A stretch of 42,187 nucleotides of DNA from a virus, in IMG/VR virus record IMGVR_UViG_3300027733_000089, positions 1 to 42,187 of that record, one strand, 5' to 3'. How positions within the stretch are numbered: the stretch's first letter is position 1; every line of letters begins with the position of its first letter. The notes beneath the pieces were generated by a model. The model worked only from the letters and a program-made list of their open reading frames with translations, ran no database searches and had not been told where the DNA came from. The position numbers were made by a program, and so were the translations under genes. Of the stretch, positions 1 to 7,462 are shown in pieces.

Positions 1-104
1 CTGCAGACGGCAAGCGCACCGCGCAATTTGAACACACCGTGTTGGTCACTGAAACTGGTGTTGATGTATTGACAGGTGGACCAATCACCAAAGGGAAAAA
101 ATGA
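1..104 (+). CDS. map: Methionine aminopeptidase type I, C-terminal end (5' end outside window)
   Basis: The frame beginning at base 3 is open from the window edge to a TGA at 102-104 and encodes 33 residues including TAQFEHTVLVTETGVDVLT. This matches the conserved C-terminal signature of type I methionine aminopeptidases (E. coli has QYEHTIVVT...LT), in which the Glu before His-Thr is a metal ligand. The enzyme removes the initiator Met from nascent proteins in the cytoplasm. Only the last strand region is present, so catalytic completeness cannot be judged. Its stop overlaps the ATG of a tiny frame at 101, and genes for a zinc-ribbon protein and an acidic protein follow. A phage copy could help process phage proteins such as the Ntn hydrolase at 4213, which needs a free N-terminal Thr. 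Confidence 0.72.
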   Translation, partial: ADGKRTAQFEHTVLVTETGVDVLTGGPITKGKK

Positions 105-154
105 GAGTATGGATTGACCAACACATTCGTGACCACGTAAAGGGAGATGCCTGA
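101..154 (+). CDS. Possible 17-residue coupled peptide
   Basis: ATG at 101 overlaps the TGA of the aminopeptidase gene (ATGA), and its own TGA at 152-154 overlaps the ATG of the next gene (TGATG). The frame encodes MRVWIDQHIRDHVKGDA. The double overlap suits translational coupling. At this length it could equally be a chance frame that only carries ribosomes to the next start. The AAGGGAGA inside it is the likely ribosome-binding site of the gene at 154. No function can be assigned. Confidence 0.25.
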   Translation: MRVWIDQHIRDHVKGDA

Positions 155-405
155 TGGCCGGTAAAAAACCAACAAAAGCTATTGCTACCCAAAACAAGCA
201 AAAAGCAGTACTTGACCCTGCAATCTACGGAATTAGCGTAAAATACATAGGTACCAAGTCATCCCCGTGCCCTTGTGGTGAATGTGGGAGAAACATGGTT
301 AGGGGAATGATAAGACTAAGAACGAATGATTATTTTTGTTCAGAAGTCTGCGCATTTAACTCGCATCTTAAAAACACCAAGACACAAGAAAGTACAATCT
401 CATGA
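154..405 (+). CDS. Small zinc-ribbon protein
   Basis: 83 residues with a Lys/Gln-rich N-terminus (residues 1-20) and a Cys cluster: CPCGECG around residue 40, then FCSEVC around residue 62. Two Cys pairs about 20 residues apart fit a single structural zinc site of the FCS/MYM-like type, used for nucleic-acid or protein binding. Its start is preceded by AAGGGAGA and overlaps the stop of the 17-codon frame. Its own stop overlaps the ATG of the next gene (ATGA at 402-405), so the series from the aminopeptidase onward looks like one operon. No specific function can be given. Confidence 0.8.
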   Translation: MAGKKPTKAIATQNKQKAVLDPAIYGISVKYIGTKSSPCPCGECGRNMVRGMIRLRTNDYFCSEVCAFNSHLKNTKTQESTIS

Positions 406-617
406 GAAAATTGTCACCAGAAGAGAGAGCGGCAAAGCGCGCTCTTACAGAAACAGCAGCACCAGTAGCGGAAGCAACTTCTAAAAAATCTAAGAAAAAA
501 GAAGTAGTCGAAGAAGCCGTACCTGCAGAAGAAGCCGTACCTGCAGAAGAAGCCGTAGCCGAAGTTGCTCCAGCAACAGAAGAAGAAGTATCAGTAAAAG
601 AAGAAGCTGCTGAATAA
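402..617 (+). CDS. Small acidic Ala/Glu-rich protein
   Basis: 71 residues: a short basic head (MRKLSPEERAAKRA), a Lys cluster near residues 28-33, then a highly acidic low-complexity tail. The tail contains the direct repeat AEEAVP, encoded by a near-perfect DNA repeat around 515-550. It is predicted to be disordered. The start overlaps the preceding stop by 4 nt, consistent with coupling. No enzymatic motif is present. Comparable acidic proteins occur at 34125 in this window and are common in phages; a role as scaffold, decoy or DNA mimic would be speculation. Confidence 0.75.
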   Translation: MRKLSPEERAAKRALTETAAPVAEATSKKSKKKEVVEEAVPAEEAVPAEEAVAEVAPATEEEVSVKEEAAE

Positions 618-677
618 AACTTCCTGTTAGGAAAGTTTCAGTAATCAATTTCTTTAAACAAACAGGACAACCATAAG

Positions 678-1010
678 GTGAAAAAAGAGCTTATATCCAG
701 CATTTTAATGCGAATACTAGCTACTTTTGCCGCATCTGGTCTTGGTGTCATAGGTGCCGGCACAATAGCTGGCGTGCCTGTTTGGAAGTCTGTATTTATG
801 GCTGGTCTTGCTGGCGTAGCAACTGTCATAGAAGGTCTTTCTCGAGCCTTCCTAGATGATGGAAAACTAACCGCATCAGAAATCAATGCTGTCTTCTCTC
901 GCTTCGATAAAAAAGATGTATCAGATAGTGAAGTTGCCAAAAAAGAAGAAGCAACTAACGCTCGTAAAAGAAAAGCAGCCGAGACAACTACTTCTACTGT
1001 AGAACAATAA
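678..1010 (+). CDS. Putative holin-like membrane protein
   Basis: 110 residues starting at GTG 678, with AGGA about 11 nt upstream. Two hydrophobic segments (about residues 9-30 and 37-55) are separated by a short polar turn. A charged cytoplasmic tail follows, with DDGKLTASEINAVF around 62-75 and a Lys/Ala/Thr-rich end. Two membrane spans plus a charged tail match actinophage holins and related small phage membrane proteins. No endolysin gene is visible nearby, so the holin assignment rests on architecture only. Confidence 0.6.
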   Translation: MKKELISSILMRILATFAASGLGVIGAGTIAGVPVWKSVFMAGLAGVATVIEGLSRAFLDDGKLTASEINAVFSRFDKKDVSDSEVAKKEEATNARKRKAAETTTSTVEQ

Positions 1011-1091
1011 AGAAATGGTACGTTGTTAGTAGCTGTTAGCGCGTGTAAAGAGACGTAGTACTTTTTATAGATTTATCTAAAGTTGGAACAG

Positions 1092-1436
1092 ATGGCTCCT
1101 AAAATCCAGGACACCGAACAGGTTTGGCATAACGATAAACACAAACTCAGCTTGCGCATAAACAAGTCCGAGTTAGAGATAATGCAAATTATCTGTCCAG
1201 AAGAAGGACTTCACGCCTGCACTAACAGAGATGGCGTGTGCGTGGTTCAGCACTTTATTGGACTGTATGGACTTGATTGTAATGGTGGAGTGTGTCCAGC
1301 CCAAGAACACTTAGAAATATGCTGGACACTCATCGGTGACGTTAATGATGTTGAGTCATCTCAGCTTTGGTTTATTCCTCTTGCTGACGAGGTGTTTCAA
1401 GCATGGATTGTTTCAAACCAGGAGCCACAACCCTAG
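1092..1436 (+). CDS. Cysteine-rich small protein, function unknown
   Basis: 114 residues from ATG 1092; an in-frame TTG at 1083 would add three residues. GGA lies close upstream of the ATG. Six Cys residues are spread through the middle (ICPEEG, HACTNRDGVCVV, LDCNGGVCPAQ, EICW), suggesting metal binding or a compact fold. A TAGATTTATC element lies just upstream at 1068-1077. The 3' end runs 65 nt into the convergent gene at 1372-1887, so the two transcripts overlap tail to tail. No recognised family. Confidence 0.7.
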   Translation: MAPKIQDTEQVWHNDKHKLSLRINKSELEIMQIICPEEGLHACTNRDGVCVVQHFIGLYGLDCNGGVCPAQEHLEICWTLIGDVNDVESSQLWFIPLADEVFQAWIVSNQEPQP

Positions 1437-1887
1437 ACCTACTGGGTCTATTGTTTTTACGCCTACAGGCTTCAATGTACTTCTGATTGGCTTCTTCAAG
1501 GATGGCATCCTCTCTGTCTATATTGTCAAGACTTAAAAGCGCCCCCCTCTCCGCGACATCAGCAAGCCTCTGCCTAAGAGTTGCTACATACATCTTCCCA
1601 AGCATTTTGTCTCTTGTTTCTCTGTAGTGATTTACGGATATGTATATCTCGTTTATGCCGGATGAAGTTATAAACCAGGTGTCTTCTCCAGACTTGTACA
1701 AAAGCTCATTTTTCTCCATTTTTCTAAGCAATGGACGTATATCACTGTAATGACGCTTACTGAACTTGCCAGACAAACACTCCTTTACTTCCATTGGAGT
1801 GAACGAACCTCTACGCATTCTTGCGAAACAAAGCGCATAATACGAAAGAGTGCCGTAACTAACTAGTGGGAATCTTTGTTCTGACAT
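1372..1887 (-). CDS. Probable winged-helix regulator
   Basis: 171 residues. The N-terminal 80 residues look like a winged helix: SYYALCFARM, then SFTPMEVKECL, a recognition-helix-like HYSDIRPLLRKMEKNELL, and a beta-wing DTWFITSSGI. The C-terminus is helical, then basic and disordered (RRKNNRPSRSR). The gene is convergent with the Cys-rich gene at 1092 and follows another minus-strand HTH gene. It likely acts as a phage transcription regulator; the family cannot be named from the sequence alone. Confidence 0.7.
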   Translation of the reverse strand: MSEQRFPLVSYGTLSYYALCFARMRRGSFTPMEVKECLSGKFSKRHYSDIRPLLRKMEKNELLYKSGEDTWFITSSGINEIYISVNHYRETRDKMLGKMYVATLRQRLADVAERGALLSLDNIDREDAILEEANQKYIEACRRKNNRPSRSRVVAPGLKQSMLETPRQQEE

Positions 1888-1901
1888 TGAATAACATTGT
1901 A

Positions 1902-2336
1902 TTAGAACGGTTCCTGTTCGCCAACTTCTTCTTGTTCAGAAAATTTAATAGTTTCAACAGCGCGTAGAACATGTTGTATATCAGGCTGTTCTTTAATTAA
2001 TTTATTATTTAATCGATAGACATTTTGTCGGTTAACTTTTGTCTTTGTAAGAAGCCCTGAAGATATAAGGCTTTTAACAGTTTTATCTATCATTGTTTCA
2101 CTGAGGTCAAGATAAACAGAAACAGCACGAACTGTCATTGTTGGGTCTTGAATTAAAGAAATTAAAACTCGACCACTTGTGGATAACAAATTAACATCCG
2201 TATCACGATGATACCTAAGTATTTTTTTATCATCCAGTGCTTCCATTATTTTCTGCACGGCTTCACTAGTTCCACCTTCTGAAGTGATGGCTTTTTCTAT
2301 CGCTTTTTTAATGTCATCGTTTTTTGCGTTCTTCAT
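1902..2336 (-). CDS. MarR-like/winged-helix DNA-binding protein
   Basis: 144 residues. Residues about 45-110 form a typical winged helix: STSGRVLISLIQ, TMTVRAVSVYLDLS, the recognition helix SETMIDKTVKSLISSGLL, and the wing TKTKVNRQNVYRLN. The flanking ends are helical or acidic. It is divergent from the gene at 2456. The shared upstream region carries three GGGGT repeats (2353-2380) that could be its operator. I infer a transcriptional regulator. Confidence 0.75.
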   Translation of the reverse strand: MKNAKNDDIKKAIEKAITSEGGTSEAVQKIMEALDDKKILRYHRDTDVNLLSTSGRVLISLIQDPTMTVRAVSVYLDLSETMIDKTVKSLISSGLLTKTKVNRQNVYRLNNKLIKEQPDIQHVLRAVETIKFSEQEEVGEQEPF

Positions 2337-2455
2337 AGATACCTGTACATGATGGGGTAGGGTGGGGTAACATCTGGGGTGTCATAGAGACCGACATTGA
2401 GAGCAACACTTGATGAGAAACACCACATAATTACAGACACTAGCAGGAGGGGCGA
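2337..2455. promoter_or_regulatory. Divergent regulatory region with GGGGT repeats
   Basis: This intergenic region separates the winged-helix gene (minus) from the gene at 2456 (plus). It contains the direct series GGGGTAGGGTGGGGT followed by CTGGGGTG, spaced 10-15 nt, a plausible operator array. AGGAGGGGCG at 2445-2454 is a strong ribosome-binding site for the plus-strand gene. No clear -35/-10 pair was identified. Confidence 0.45.
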
Positions 2456-2734
2456 ATGCTCAAAGATACTCTCAAAGAACTAATAGCAAAGCCGGACAAT
2501 ACGTTCGACAATTGCAAACTAGGTTCCATTATTAATAGCCAAGACAAAGAGACCCAAAAGGTACTTATAGACGCACTTAGTGGAGACATATCCACGATGT
2601 CACTTATAAGGGCACTTAACGCCGAAGGTATCAAACTCAGCAGAGAATACCTAGGTACAAAGAGGGCCGGATGCTTCAAGAACGAAAACGGTAGCAATTC
2701 CTGCTGCATTAACAACAAGTCAGAAAGTAAGTAA
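2456..2734 (+). CDS. Small protein, possible HTH, function unknown
   Basis: 92 residues from ATG 2456 behind an excellent AGGAGGGG site. Helical N-terminus (LKDTLKELIA), then DISTMSLIRALNAEGIKLSREYLGTKRAG, which reads like a helix-turn-helix with a basic recognition segment. The Cys-containing tail (CFKNENGSNSCC) could bind metal. It is followed after one base by the metallophosphoesterase gene, so the two are co-transcribed. A DNA-binding or packaging-associated role is possible, but I do not recognise the family with certainty. Confidence 0.75.
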   Translation: MLKDTLKELIAKPDNTFDNCKLGSIINSQDKETQKVLIDALSGDISTMSLIRALNAEGIKLSREYLGTKRAGCFKNENGSNSCCINNKSESK

Positions 2735-2735
2735 A

Positions 2736-3986
2736 ATGGTCCCCCCAAAGAAAAAACCAGCAGCAGCTCCAAATCTTGGTGAAAAATTAAGAAATTTGAA
2801 GAATACGGCCGAAACAGCCAAGGCCACTGTAGACGGTGAAAAAAACTCAAAAAAAACACTCAATGACATCGCGCAGATGCTTGCTCGTAAAGGTATCGAC
2901 CCATCCGAAGTTGGCTCAATCAAAAAAGTTTCGCTTTACCAGTCGGTAACAAAGAACCCAGATACTGGCGAAGCAATAGTTCACGACCTTCAAGCCATCC
3001 AGTTCAGCCCTTCGTGGGAGACCGGACCAGCTTGGCCTGTTATAGAACAAGGGCCTCAAATACAAATACAAAAGGTAAAGACAAAAACCGGCAAGCCCAA
3101 GCATTGGGAGACCGCAGTTATCGTACCTGATATACAAATAGGTTTTTACCGTAAATCGCTCGATTCTTTTGAATTAGAGCCAATTCATGACGAAAAAGCC
3201 ATAGCAGTTGCTCTTGAAGTAATAAAGAACATGAACCCTGACCAAGTGGTTCTCGTAGGAGACAACCTCGACTTTGCGGAATTCGGCAAGTTTCTTACCG
3301 CCGCACCATTTAAACAGATGGTTCAAGCCTCAATTGACCGAGCAACCATGCTTTGTGCACAATTGCGCGAAGCAGCGCCTACTGCCAAAATCACATGGAT
3401 TGCCGGAAACCACGAAGCAAGATTGGCGCGATACATCCAAACCAACGCAGAAGCAGCTTTTGGCATCACCCGAGGTAAAGCAGATAAATTTAGAGAGACC
3501 TGGCCTGTCCTTTCTGTGCCATTTCTTTGCAGAATGGATGAATTCGGCGTCGAATATCTTCCCGGTTACCCAGAATCAGCTCACTACATCAACTCAAACC
3601 TGATGATTGTTCATGGAGACAAGGTTGTTTCAAACAACTCAACCACCAAGAAGTATCTGGACAATGAGCGTATATCAGTTATTTATGGACATATCCACAG
3701 AAATGAGTACGCCTACAGAACTCGCCGTACAGACAAGGGTCCACGAACAATCATGGCCGCAAGTCCTGGATGTCTCTGCAGAGTAGACGGCGCTGTTCCA
3801 TCCACGAAATCAGGTATGGACGAATTTGGTAGACCACTCCTCCAAGGAGCCGAGAACTGGCAACAAGGACTAGGAATAGTTACTTACCAGCCTTACGGAG
3901 TAGGCGAAGAGTGGTTCAACTACGAACCAATGTGGATTTACAACGGCCGAGGCATCCTTCGCGGAGTGGAGTACGTTGCCCAATGA
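2736..3986 (+). CDS. Calcineurin-like metallophosphoesterase
   Basis: 416 residues. The N-terminal 120 residues are Lys-rich and not part of the catalytic fold. The phosphoesterase domain follows with the metal-binding blocks in order: PDIQ (about 131-134), GDNLD (175-179), GNHE (224-227), HGD (293-295) and GHIH (318-321). The first block has D-x-Q where most family members have D-x-H. The family hydrolyses phosphomonoesters or phosphodiesters using two metal ions; the substrate cannot be read from sequence. It sits one base after the gene at 2456, and its stop overlaps the ATG of the next gene (ATGA), so it belongs to a four-gene operon ending with the Ntn hydrolase. Confidence 0.9.
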   Translation: MVPPKKKPAAAPNLGEKLRNLKNTAETAKATVDGEKNSKKTLNDIAQMLARKGIDPSEVGSIKKVSLYQSVTKNPDTGEAIVHDLQAIQFSPSWETGPAWPVIEQGPQIQIQKVKTKTGKPKHWETAVIVPDIQIGFYRKSLDSFELEPIHDEKAIAVALEVIKNMNPDQVVLVGDNLDFAEFGKFLTAAPFKQMVQASIDRATMLCAQLREAAPTAKITWIAGNHEARLARYIQTNAEAAFGITRGKADKFRETWPVLSVPFLCRMDEFGVEYLPGYPESAHYINSNLMIVHGDKVVSNNSTTKKYLDNERISVIYGHIHRNEYAYRTRRTDKGPRTIMAASPGCLCRVDGAVPSTKSGMDEFGRPLLQGAENWQQGLGIVTYQPYGVGEEWFNYEPMWIYNGRGILRGVEYVAQ

Positions 3987-4216
3987 GCGGATACGACTTT
4001 GGCGAGAACATGCCAAACCTCAGAGAAGACCTAGAATCCTTAAGAGACAAGGGTCTCATCGATATTGTTGGGATAAATGACGAGGGAGAGTGGCTTTACA
4101 ACCTTTCCCCCACATCAAAACAACTTGTTGAAGAACTTCGCCATGAAACCGATGACATATGGGGTACTATCGCATTACTCATGGAAAACATGATGGAGGA
4201 AGAGCGTGACCTATGA
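3983..4216 (+). CDS. Small winged-helix-like protein
   Basis: 77 residues starting at ATG 3983, which overlaps the metallophosphoesterase stop. The sequence LREDLESLRDKGLIDIVGINDEGEWLYNLSP reads as a helix followed by the beta-hairpin wing of a winged helix. A long acidic helix (QLVEELRHETDDIW) follows. Its stop overlaps the ATG of the Ntn hydrolase gene at 4213. It may be an adaptor or regulator co-produced with that enzyme; this is inference from the tight coupling. Confidence 0.75.
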   Translation: MSGYDFGENMPNLREDLESLRDKGLIDIVGINDEGEWLYNLSPTSKQLVEELRHETDDIWGTIALLMENMMEEERDL

Positions 4217-4848
4217 CAACAATAATTGGCATACAGGGTGATGGCTTTTGTATAGCAACAACTGATTCTCGCATCTCAGAGCTTGAGGGCGGGTCTAATT
4301 TGATTTCGCAATTTGTCAGTCTAAAAGAGACGAATACGAAAATAGCCTTAAATGGTCGCTACTTGTTGGGCGCGGCAGGGGATTTGCGCGCCATAAACAT
4401 ACTGCATCACGCTTTCCAGCCTCCGCCGGCACCGCCAACACTTAAAGGCAAGAAGCTCGACCACTTCGTTACAGTTAAATTTATCCCAGCTTTAAGAGAA
4501 GTATTCGAGTCTTCCGGATACGCAATGCCTGATAAAGATGAAAAGACTCACATGGCGGAGCATGCCTCCACTGTATTCATGGCCATAAACGGCACTATCT
4601 ATATCATTGATGGAGATTACTCCTGGATATCTGACTCCTCTGGCTTGTTTGCCATAGGGAGCGGAGCCCAATACGCACTCGGTTCTCTCTATACACAGAT
4701 GCCAAAAGGCAAACTAACCCTGCCAATGGCAAAGAAAATAGCAATGCGCGCAATCAATGTGGCCGCAAAGTTTGACCCATATACGGGAGCGCCGTACCAC
4801 GCCTTCGTACAGGGAGCCGAAAAACCCCCTGCACCTAAGTCTCAATAG
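4213..4848 (+). CDS. Ntn-hydrolase related to 20S proteasome beta subunit/HslV
   Basis: 211 residues. The N-terminus MTTIIGIQGDGFCIATTDSRIS has the family hallmarks. After Met removal Thr2 becomes Thr1, Asp18 takes the place of catalytic Asp17, and Arg20 that of Arg19. The segment TKIALNGRYLLGAAGDL matches the KVxxI...GxxG region, making Lys43 the likely equivalent of Lys33 after an insertion of about nine residues. Length fits a mature beta subunit without propeptide. Family members are Thr peptidases acting in rings. No alpha-like subunit is visible, so it may form homo-oligomers or join host alpha rings. The TAG stop lies inside the first copy of the phage-wide motif (CAATAGATAAGT). Confidence 0.78.
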   Translation: MTTIIGIQGDGFCIATTDSRISELEGGSNLISQFVSLKETNTKIALNGRYLLGAAGDLRAINILHHAFQPPPAPPTLKGKKLDHFVTVKFIPALREVFESSGYAMPDKDEKTHMAEHASTVFMAINGTIYIIDGDYSWISDSSGLFAIGSGAQYALGSLYTQMPKGKLTLPMAKKIAMRAINVAAKFDPYTGAPYHAFVQGAEKPPAPKSQ

Positions 4849-4878
4849 ATAAGTCATCACAGGATATATAATTAACTC

Positions 4879-5016
4879 ATGCCAACAAAAAGCCAAAAAC
4901 TAGCCGCAACAGCATCCTTCATCATCTCCTTGCCTATCGTTATTGGCTTGATTGTCCTAATTCGCTCCATGCGTGAGCACTTCAGGAAAATACGAGAAGG
5001 ATACCGCTGGGAATAA
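4879..5016 (+). CDS. Small single-span membrane protein
   Basis: 45 residues: MPTKSQKLAATASFIISLP, then a hydrophobic span to about residue 29 (IVIGLIVLI), then a strongly basic tail (RSMREHFRKIREGYRW). It is shorter than common annotation cutoffs. A TATAAT-like sequence (ATATATAATTAA) lies just upstream at 4864-4875, and a regulatory-motif copy at 4845 precedes it, so it may have its own promoter. The charge pattern predicts an outside or periplasmic N-terminus with a cytoplasmic basic tail. Function unknown. Confidence 0.6.
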   Translation: MPTKSQKLAATASFIISLPIVIGLIVLIRSMREHFRKIREGYRWE

Positions 5017-5291
5017 TCCCACGACCTTTGACCCAACTATCTCCATATCTGGGTAGATAGATAAAGAAACGCCTTTTTAACCCATCCACGTGTAAGAAAA
5101 GTCCGTGTAATCACCATAGGTGTCTAACTCTTCTATGTAGGAGTAAACAAACTCTAGGGAGTAGTAGAAACACCTACCCTTTTTCTGCTCTGCGGGCATT
5201 GTCACAGAATCCACTTAACACCCCCCTGTGAGTACGAGTGTACTAATAATTGTGTAGTACTTAAAAATAAGCTTTTACACAAGGACACATA
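5017..5291. other. Intergenic leader of whiB
   Basis: No convincing gene. It holds a near-miss motif copy, TAGATAGATAAAG (5053-5065), and partly self-complementary GGTGTCTAA / AGAAACACC segments (about 5118-5176). AAGGA at 5281-5285 is the ribosome-binding site of whiB. Long leaders are common for whiB-type genes. Confidence 0.4.
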
Positions 5292-5642
5292 GTGGAATCA
5301 GACAACAAAAAGACCCAACAAAAATTACCCAATAAAAATACCTTACCTGTAGAAAGTCTAGCTATACCTAAAAAAGCTTGGTTTGGAATGGCAGCCTGTA
5401 AAGGAAAGACCGAACTAATGTTCCCCAAACAACATAAGGACATTACTTATATCGCTCAGGCGAGAGCATTGTGCAGAACATGCCCAGTGATAGATAACTG
5501 TTTGGAGTACGCACTAGAGTTCCCGCCAGCTGATATGCACGGAGTATGGGCAGGACTCACATCAAGACAACTAGCCGCAGAACAAAGAAGGCGCAAGATA
5601 AAACCAATACGCCCAACACTCGCACAAATGTGGGGTAACTAA
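5292..5642 (+). CDS. whiB: WhiB-family iron-sulfur transcription factor
   Basis: 116 residues from GTG 5292, seven bases after AAGGA. The four cluster-ligating Cys are at about 36 (AACKGK), 61, 64 and 70 (CRTCPVIDNC), with the standard C-x(n)-CxxC-x5-C spacing. The turn motif GVWAGLT (84-90) and a basic C-terminal helix (AAEQRRRKIK) complete the family. WhiB-like proteins bind [4Fe-4S], contact the sigma factor region 4 of the host RNA polymerase, and occur only in Actinobacteria and their phages. Phage copies can alter host division or superinfection (known for mycobacteriophage TM4 WhiB). This gene is the strongest host marker in the window. Confidence 0.93.
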   Translation: MESDNKKTQQKLPNKNTLPVESLAIPKKAWFGMAACKGKTELMFPKQHKDITYIAQARALCRTCPVIDNCLEYALEFPPADMHGVWAGLTSRQLAAEQRRRKIKPIRPTLAQMWGN

Positions 5643-5645
5643 CTT

Positions 5646-5708
5646 ATGGTCACTTTTATCATGCTGGGAATTATTTACGCTTTCATCCTATGGTGGAGTT
5701 CCTACTAG
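5646..5708 (+). CDS. Possible 20-residue membrane peptide
   Basis: ATG 5646 lies three bases after the whiB stop and encodes MVTFIMLGIIYAFILWWSSY, almost entirely hydrophobic with an aromatic end. The close spacing suits co-translation with whiB. A functional micro-protein is possible, but at 20 codons chance cannot be excluded. Confidence 0.35.
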   Translation: MVTFIMLGIIYAFILWWSSY

Positions 5709-5922
5709 AAGAGAAAGGGCTGGGCCGGAAGTCCGTTAGCAATCGCGCCTTTTTGTGTGGTTTGAGCATCCACCGACCCAGCAAGAGAAACTTTATCGCC
5801 GGCCATAAACAAAAGCAACACCCGTATAGCTTTCCACCCGCAAAAGGAATAAACGCAAAAAACCTCCGGAAGCTTGCGAATTTGCTCTTTTTTTCTTTTT
5901 TGAGAAAATTTGTCAGTATTAA

Positions 5923-6267
5923 CTACAAAATCCTCAAATTACAGGTCGTACAGTATTGCATTTCATTTAATAGTGTTAATTTTTGGACGCATTCTTTTTG
6001 TCCGCAGGGTTTTAGTATCTGTTCGCCCCTGATGTAGGCAAGAACTGTCTCTTCGACTGTTGGTATTGAGAACTGTGGGGTGCCGGCGTCCGGTATTCCC
6101 TTCTCGTTCTGAATGAATTGCCACACGGCATACAGCACTACTTCGTTTACCGAGTAGCCCTTTGCGCGCGCATAGTCAACTATCTCATTTTTTTGTTTGC
6201 CTTTTAGGCGTATTTGTATAGTGACGTACCTATCGGGGAATTTAGTCTTTTCAGACTTACGCCCCAT
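5923..6267 (-). CDS. Ribbon-helix-helix regulator with Cys tail
   Basis: 114 residues. Residues about 13-53 (RYVTIQIRLKGKQ, then NEIVDYARAKGYSVNEVVLYAVW) fit an Arc/MetJ ribbon-helix-helix fold: a beta strand followed by two helices. The C-terminus has CGQKEC and CTTC, a likely zinc site absent from minimal family members. It overlaps the next upstream RHH gene by 11 nt, so the two are co-transcribed. Such proteins dimerise and bind palindromic operators. It is a candidate reader of the repeats in this phage; the target is unknown. Confidence 0.7.
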   Translation of the reverse strand: MGRKSEKTKFPDRYVTIQIRLKGKQKNEIVDYARAKGYSVNEVVLYAVWQFIQNEKGIPDAGTPQFSIPTVEETVLAYIRGEQILKPCGQKECVQKLTLLNEMQYCTTCNLRIL

Positions 6268-6424
6268 CGCGTTCTACCAATGATTGCAAGTAAGCGGTGA
6301 GCGTCAGGTCTACAGCAGATGATTGGTTTATGAGCTTTTCTTTAAACTCTTTTGTAACGCGCAGCGTGAGTGTTACTACTGGTTTAGTAGGAATGGTTAC
6401 TGGACGGCCAGGATTTCTCTTCAT
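6257..6424 (-). CDS. Small ribbon-helix-helix protein
   Basis: 55 residues from ATG at 6424; a longer frame through a TTG start upstream seems less likely because its extra N-terminus is unlike the family. The sequence KPVVTLTLRVTKEFKEKL followed by SAVDLTLTAYLQSLVERDG is a clear strand-helix-helix pattern. It lies directly before a second RHH gene with an 11-nt overlap, possibly forming a pair of heteromeric or competing regulators. Confidence 0.65.
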   Translation of the reverse strand: MKRNPGRPVTIPTKPVVTLTLRVTKEFKEKLINQSSAVDLTLTAYLQSLVERDGA

Positions 6425-6602
6425 GCAAGAGAATTTACTGCAATACGAACGTCCTGATTGCAACAACGATAAGCAATACGGTTATTAGCTTTGTTGCGAA
6501 CTTCTGACTGGAGTACATTGTCGACCAGATGAGGGCACTAGAACAAAATAAAATTAGGACTTTTAAAAAGGGTAACATTAATAACCTCACTATTGTTGGG
6601 AA

Positions 6603-7082
6603 CTATTGTTCCTCTATTAGAGGGACCGCATATCTTGCGATATCCATCTCTGACACTATCCTAGTGTAGGTCCGGCAGAAGGCTTCCCTGTCTGAGTTGG
6701 TGTGCATGCCGATTGCAGCATCCCCTAATTGTTTGACAGTTTCTTTCAGTGCTTCTGATACCCCAATAGAAGGAGCCATACCTGAGTTGACGTCTTTTTG
6801 TATGGTAATCCAAGTACCCCAAGCAGAAAGGGGGTCTTCGAATTGGGTCATTTTTGTGACCCTATTTATTGCGGTGCGGCGTATCTCTCCTGGGCGGGGG
6901 AGGAACTGCGCTTCTACAGCCAGAGTAAGGAATGCTGCCTTCGCATCCTTGTAATCCAAATCGTGCAACAAGTCGAACCAAGATGCATAAAGCAACTTAG
7001 TTGGTGCGGGTCCTACAGGGAGAGGGACATTAAAGGTCATGTAGGCCTGGTCCACTAGTGAGCACAGCTCTTCTTTGGTCAT
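6603..7082 (-). CDS. Helicase-loader-like protein (G39P-type)
   Basis: 159 residues from ATG 7082, which overlaps the stop of the upstream gene (ATGA); ATG 7094 is an in-frame alternative. The N-terminal half has the pattern of phage helicase loaders: an initial helix, then LYASWFDLLHDLDYKDAKAAFLTLA and FLPRPGEIRR. The C-terminal half is helical and may hold the helicase-binding part. G39P-type proteins deliver the replicative helicase to the initiator-bound origin. The upstream partner (7079) looks like a replication-initiator domain, which supports this reading. Confidence 0.6.
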   Translation of the reverse strand: MTKEELCSLVDQAYMTFNVPLPVGPAPTKLLYASWFDLLHDLDYKDAKAAFLTLAVEAQFLPRPGEIRRTAINRVTKMTQFEDPLSAWGTWITIQKDVNSGMAPSIGVSEALKETVKQLGDAAIGMHTNSDREAFCRTYTRIVSEMDIARYAVPLIEEQ

Positions 7083-7462
7083 TCGTTTATCCATTCGTCT
7101 TTAGCTGAGGTTTCGCTCTGCTTGTCATGCAGCTCGAGGAACTTCTCTACATTGCCGGCGTTTCTGAATATGACTGACACATCGTTATAGGCCTGGCCCC
7201 TATTATTCTGGCCCATCCACCACGGGTCATTGGCACAGCCGTCTATGGCATCCCTACAGGCTTCTACTCCATATACAGCAATTGCCCACCCGATATCTCT
7301 GTGGCGGTTTACATCGAGAGCAGCGCGGCGTTTGGTCTTGCCCATAGCTACCTTCCAGTACTCAAAGATTTCTTCTATTAGAACATTGGAGACAGTTTTG
7401 GCTAGGTCTCCCTTACTCCTATTGTGAGCGCTGGGACCTCTTACTTTTTTATCATCTACCAT
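7079..7462 (-). CDS. Phage replication-initiation-like protein
   Basis: 127 residues. The block VLIEEIFEYWKVAMGKTKR, then LDVNRHRDIGWAIAVYG, EACRDAIDGCANDPWWMGQNN and YNDVSVIFRNAGNVEKFLEL is characteristic of the C-terminal domain of many phage replisome organisers, which pair with a helicase loader. Here the N-terminal DNA-binding part usually present is missing or is supplied by the frame just upstream (7456-7786). It is coupled by 4 nt to the loader-like gene downstream. I infer that it recruits the loader to the phage origin. Confidence 0.68.
   Translation of the reverse strand: MVDDKKVRGPSAHNRSKGDLAKTVSNVLIEEIFEYWKVAMGKTKRRAALDVNRHRDIGWAIAVYGVEACRDAIDGCANDPWWMGQNNRGQAYNDVSVIFRNAGNVEKFLELHDKQSETSAKDEWINE

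Noticed and set aside
5709-5922. tRNA or small RNA after whiB
   Set aside because: No cloverleaf or T-arm sequence found; only short GC-rich pairings are present.
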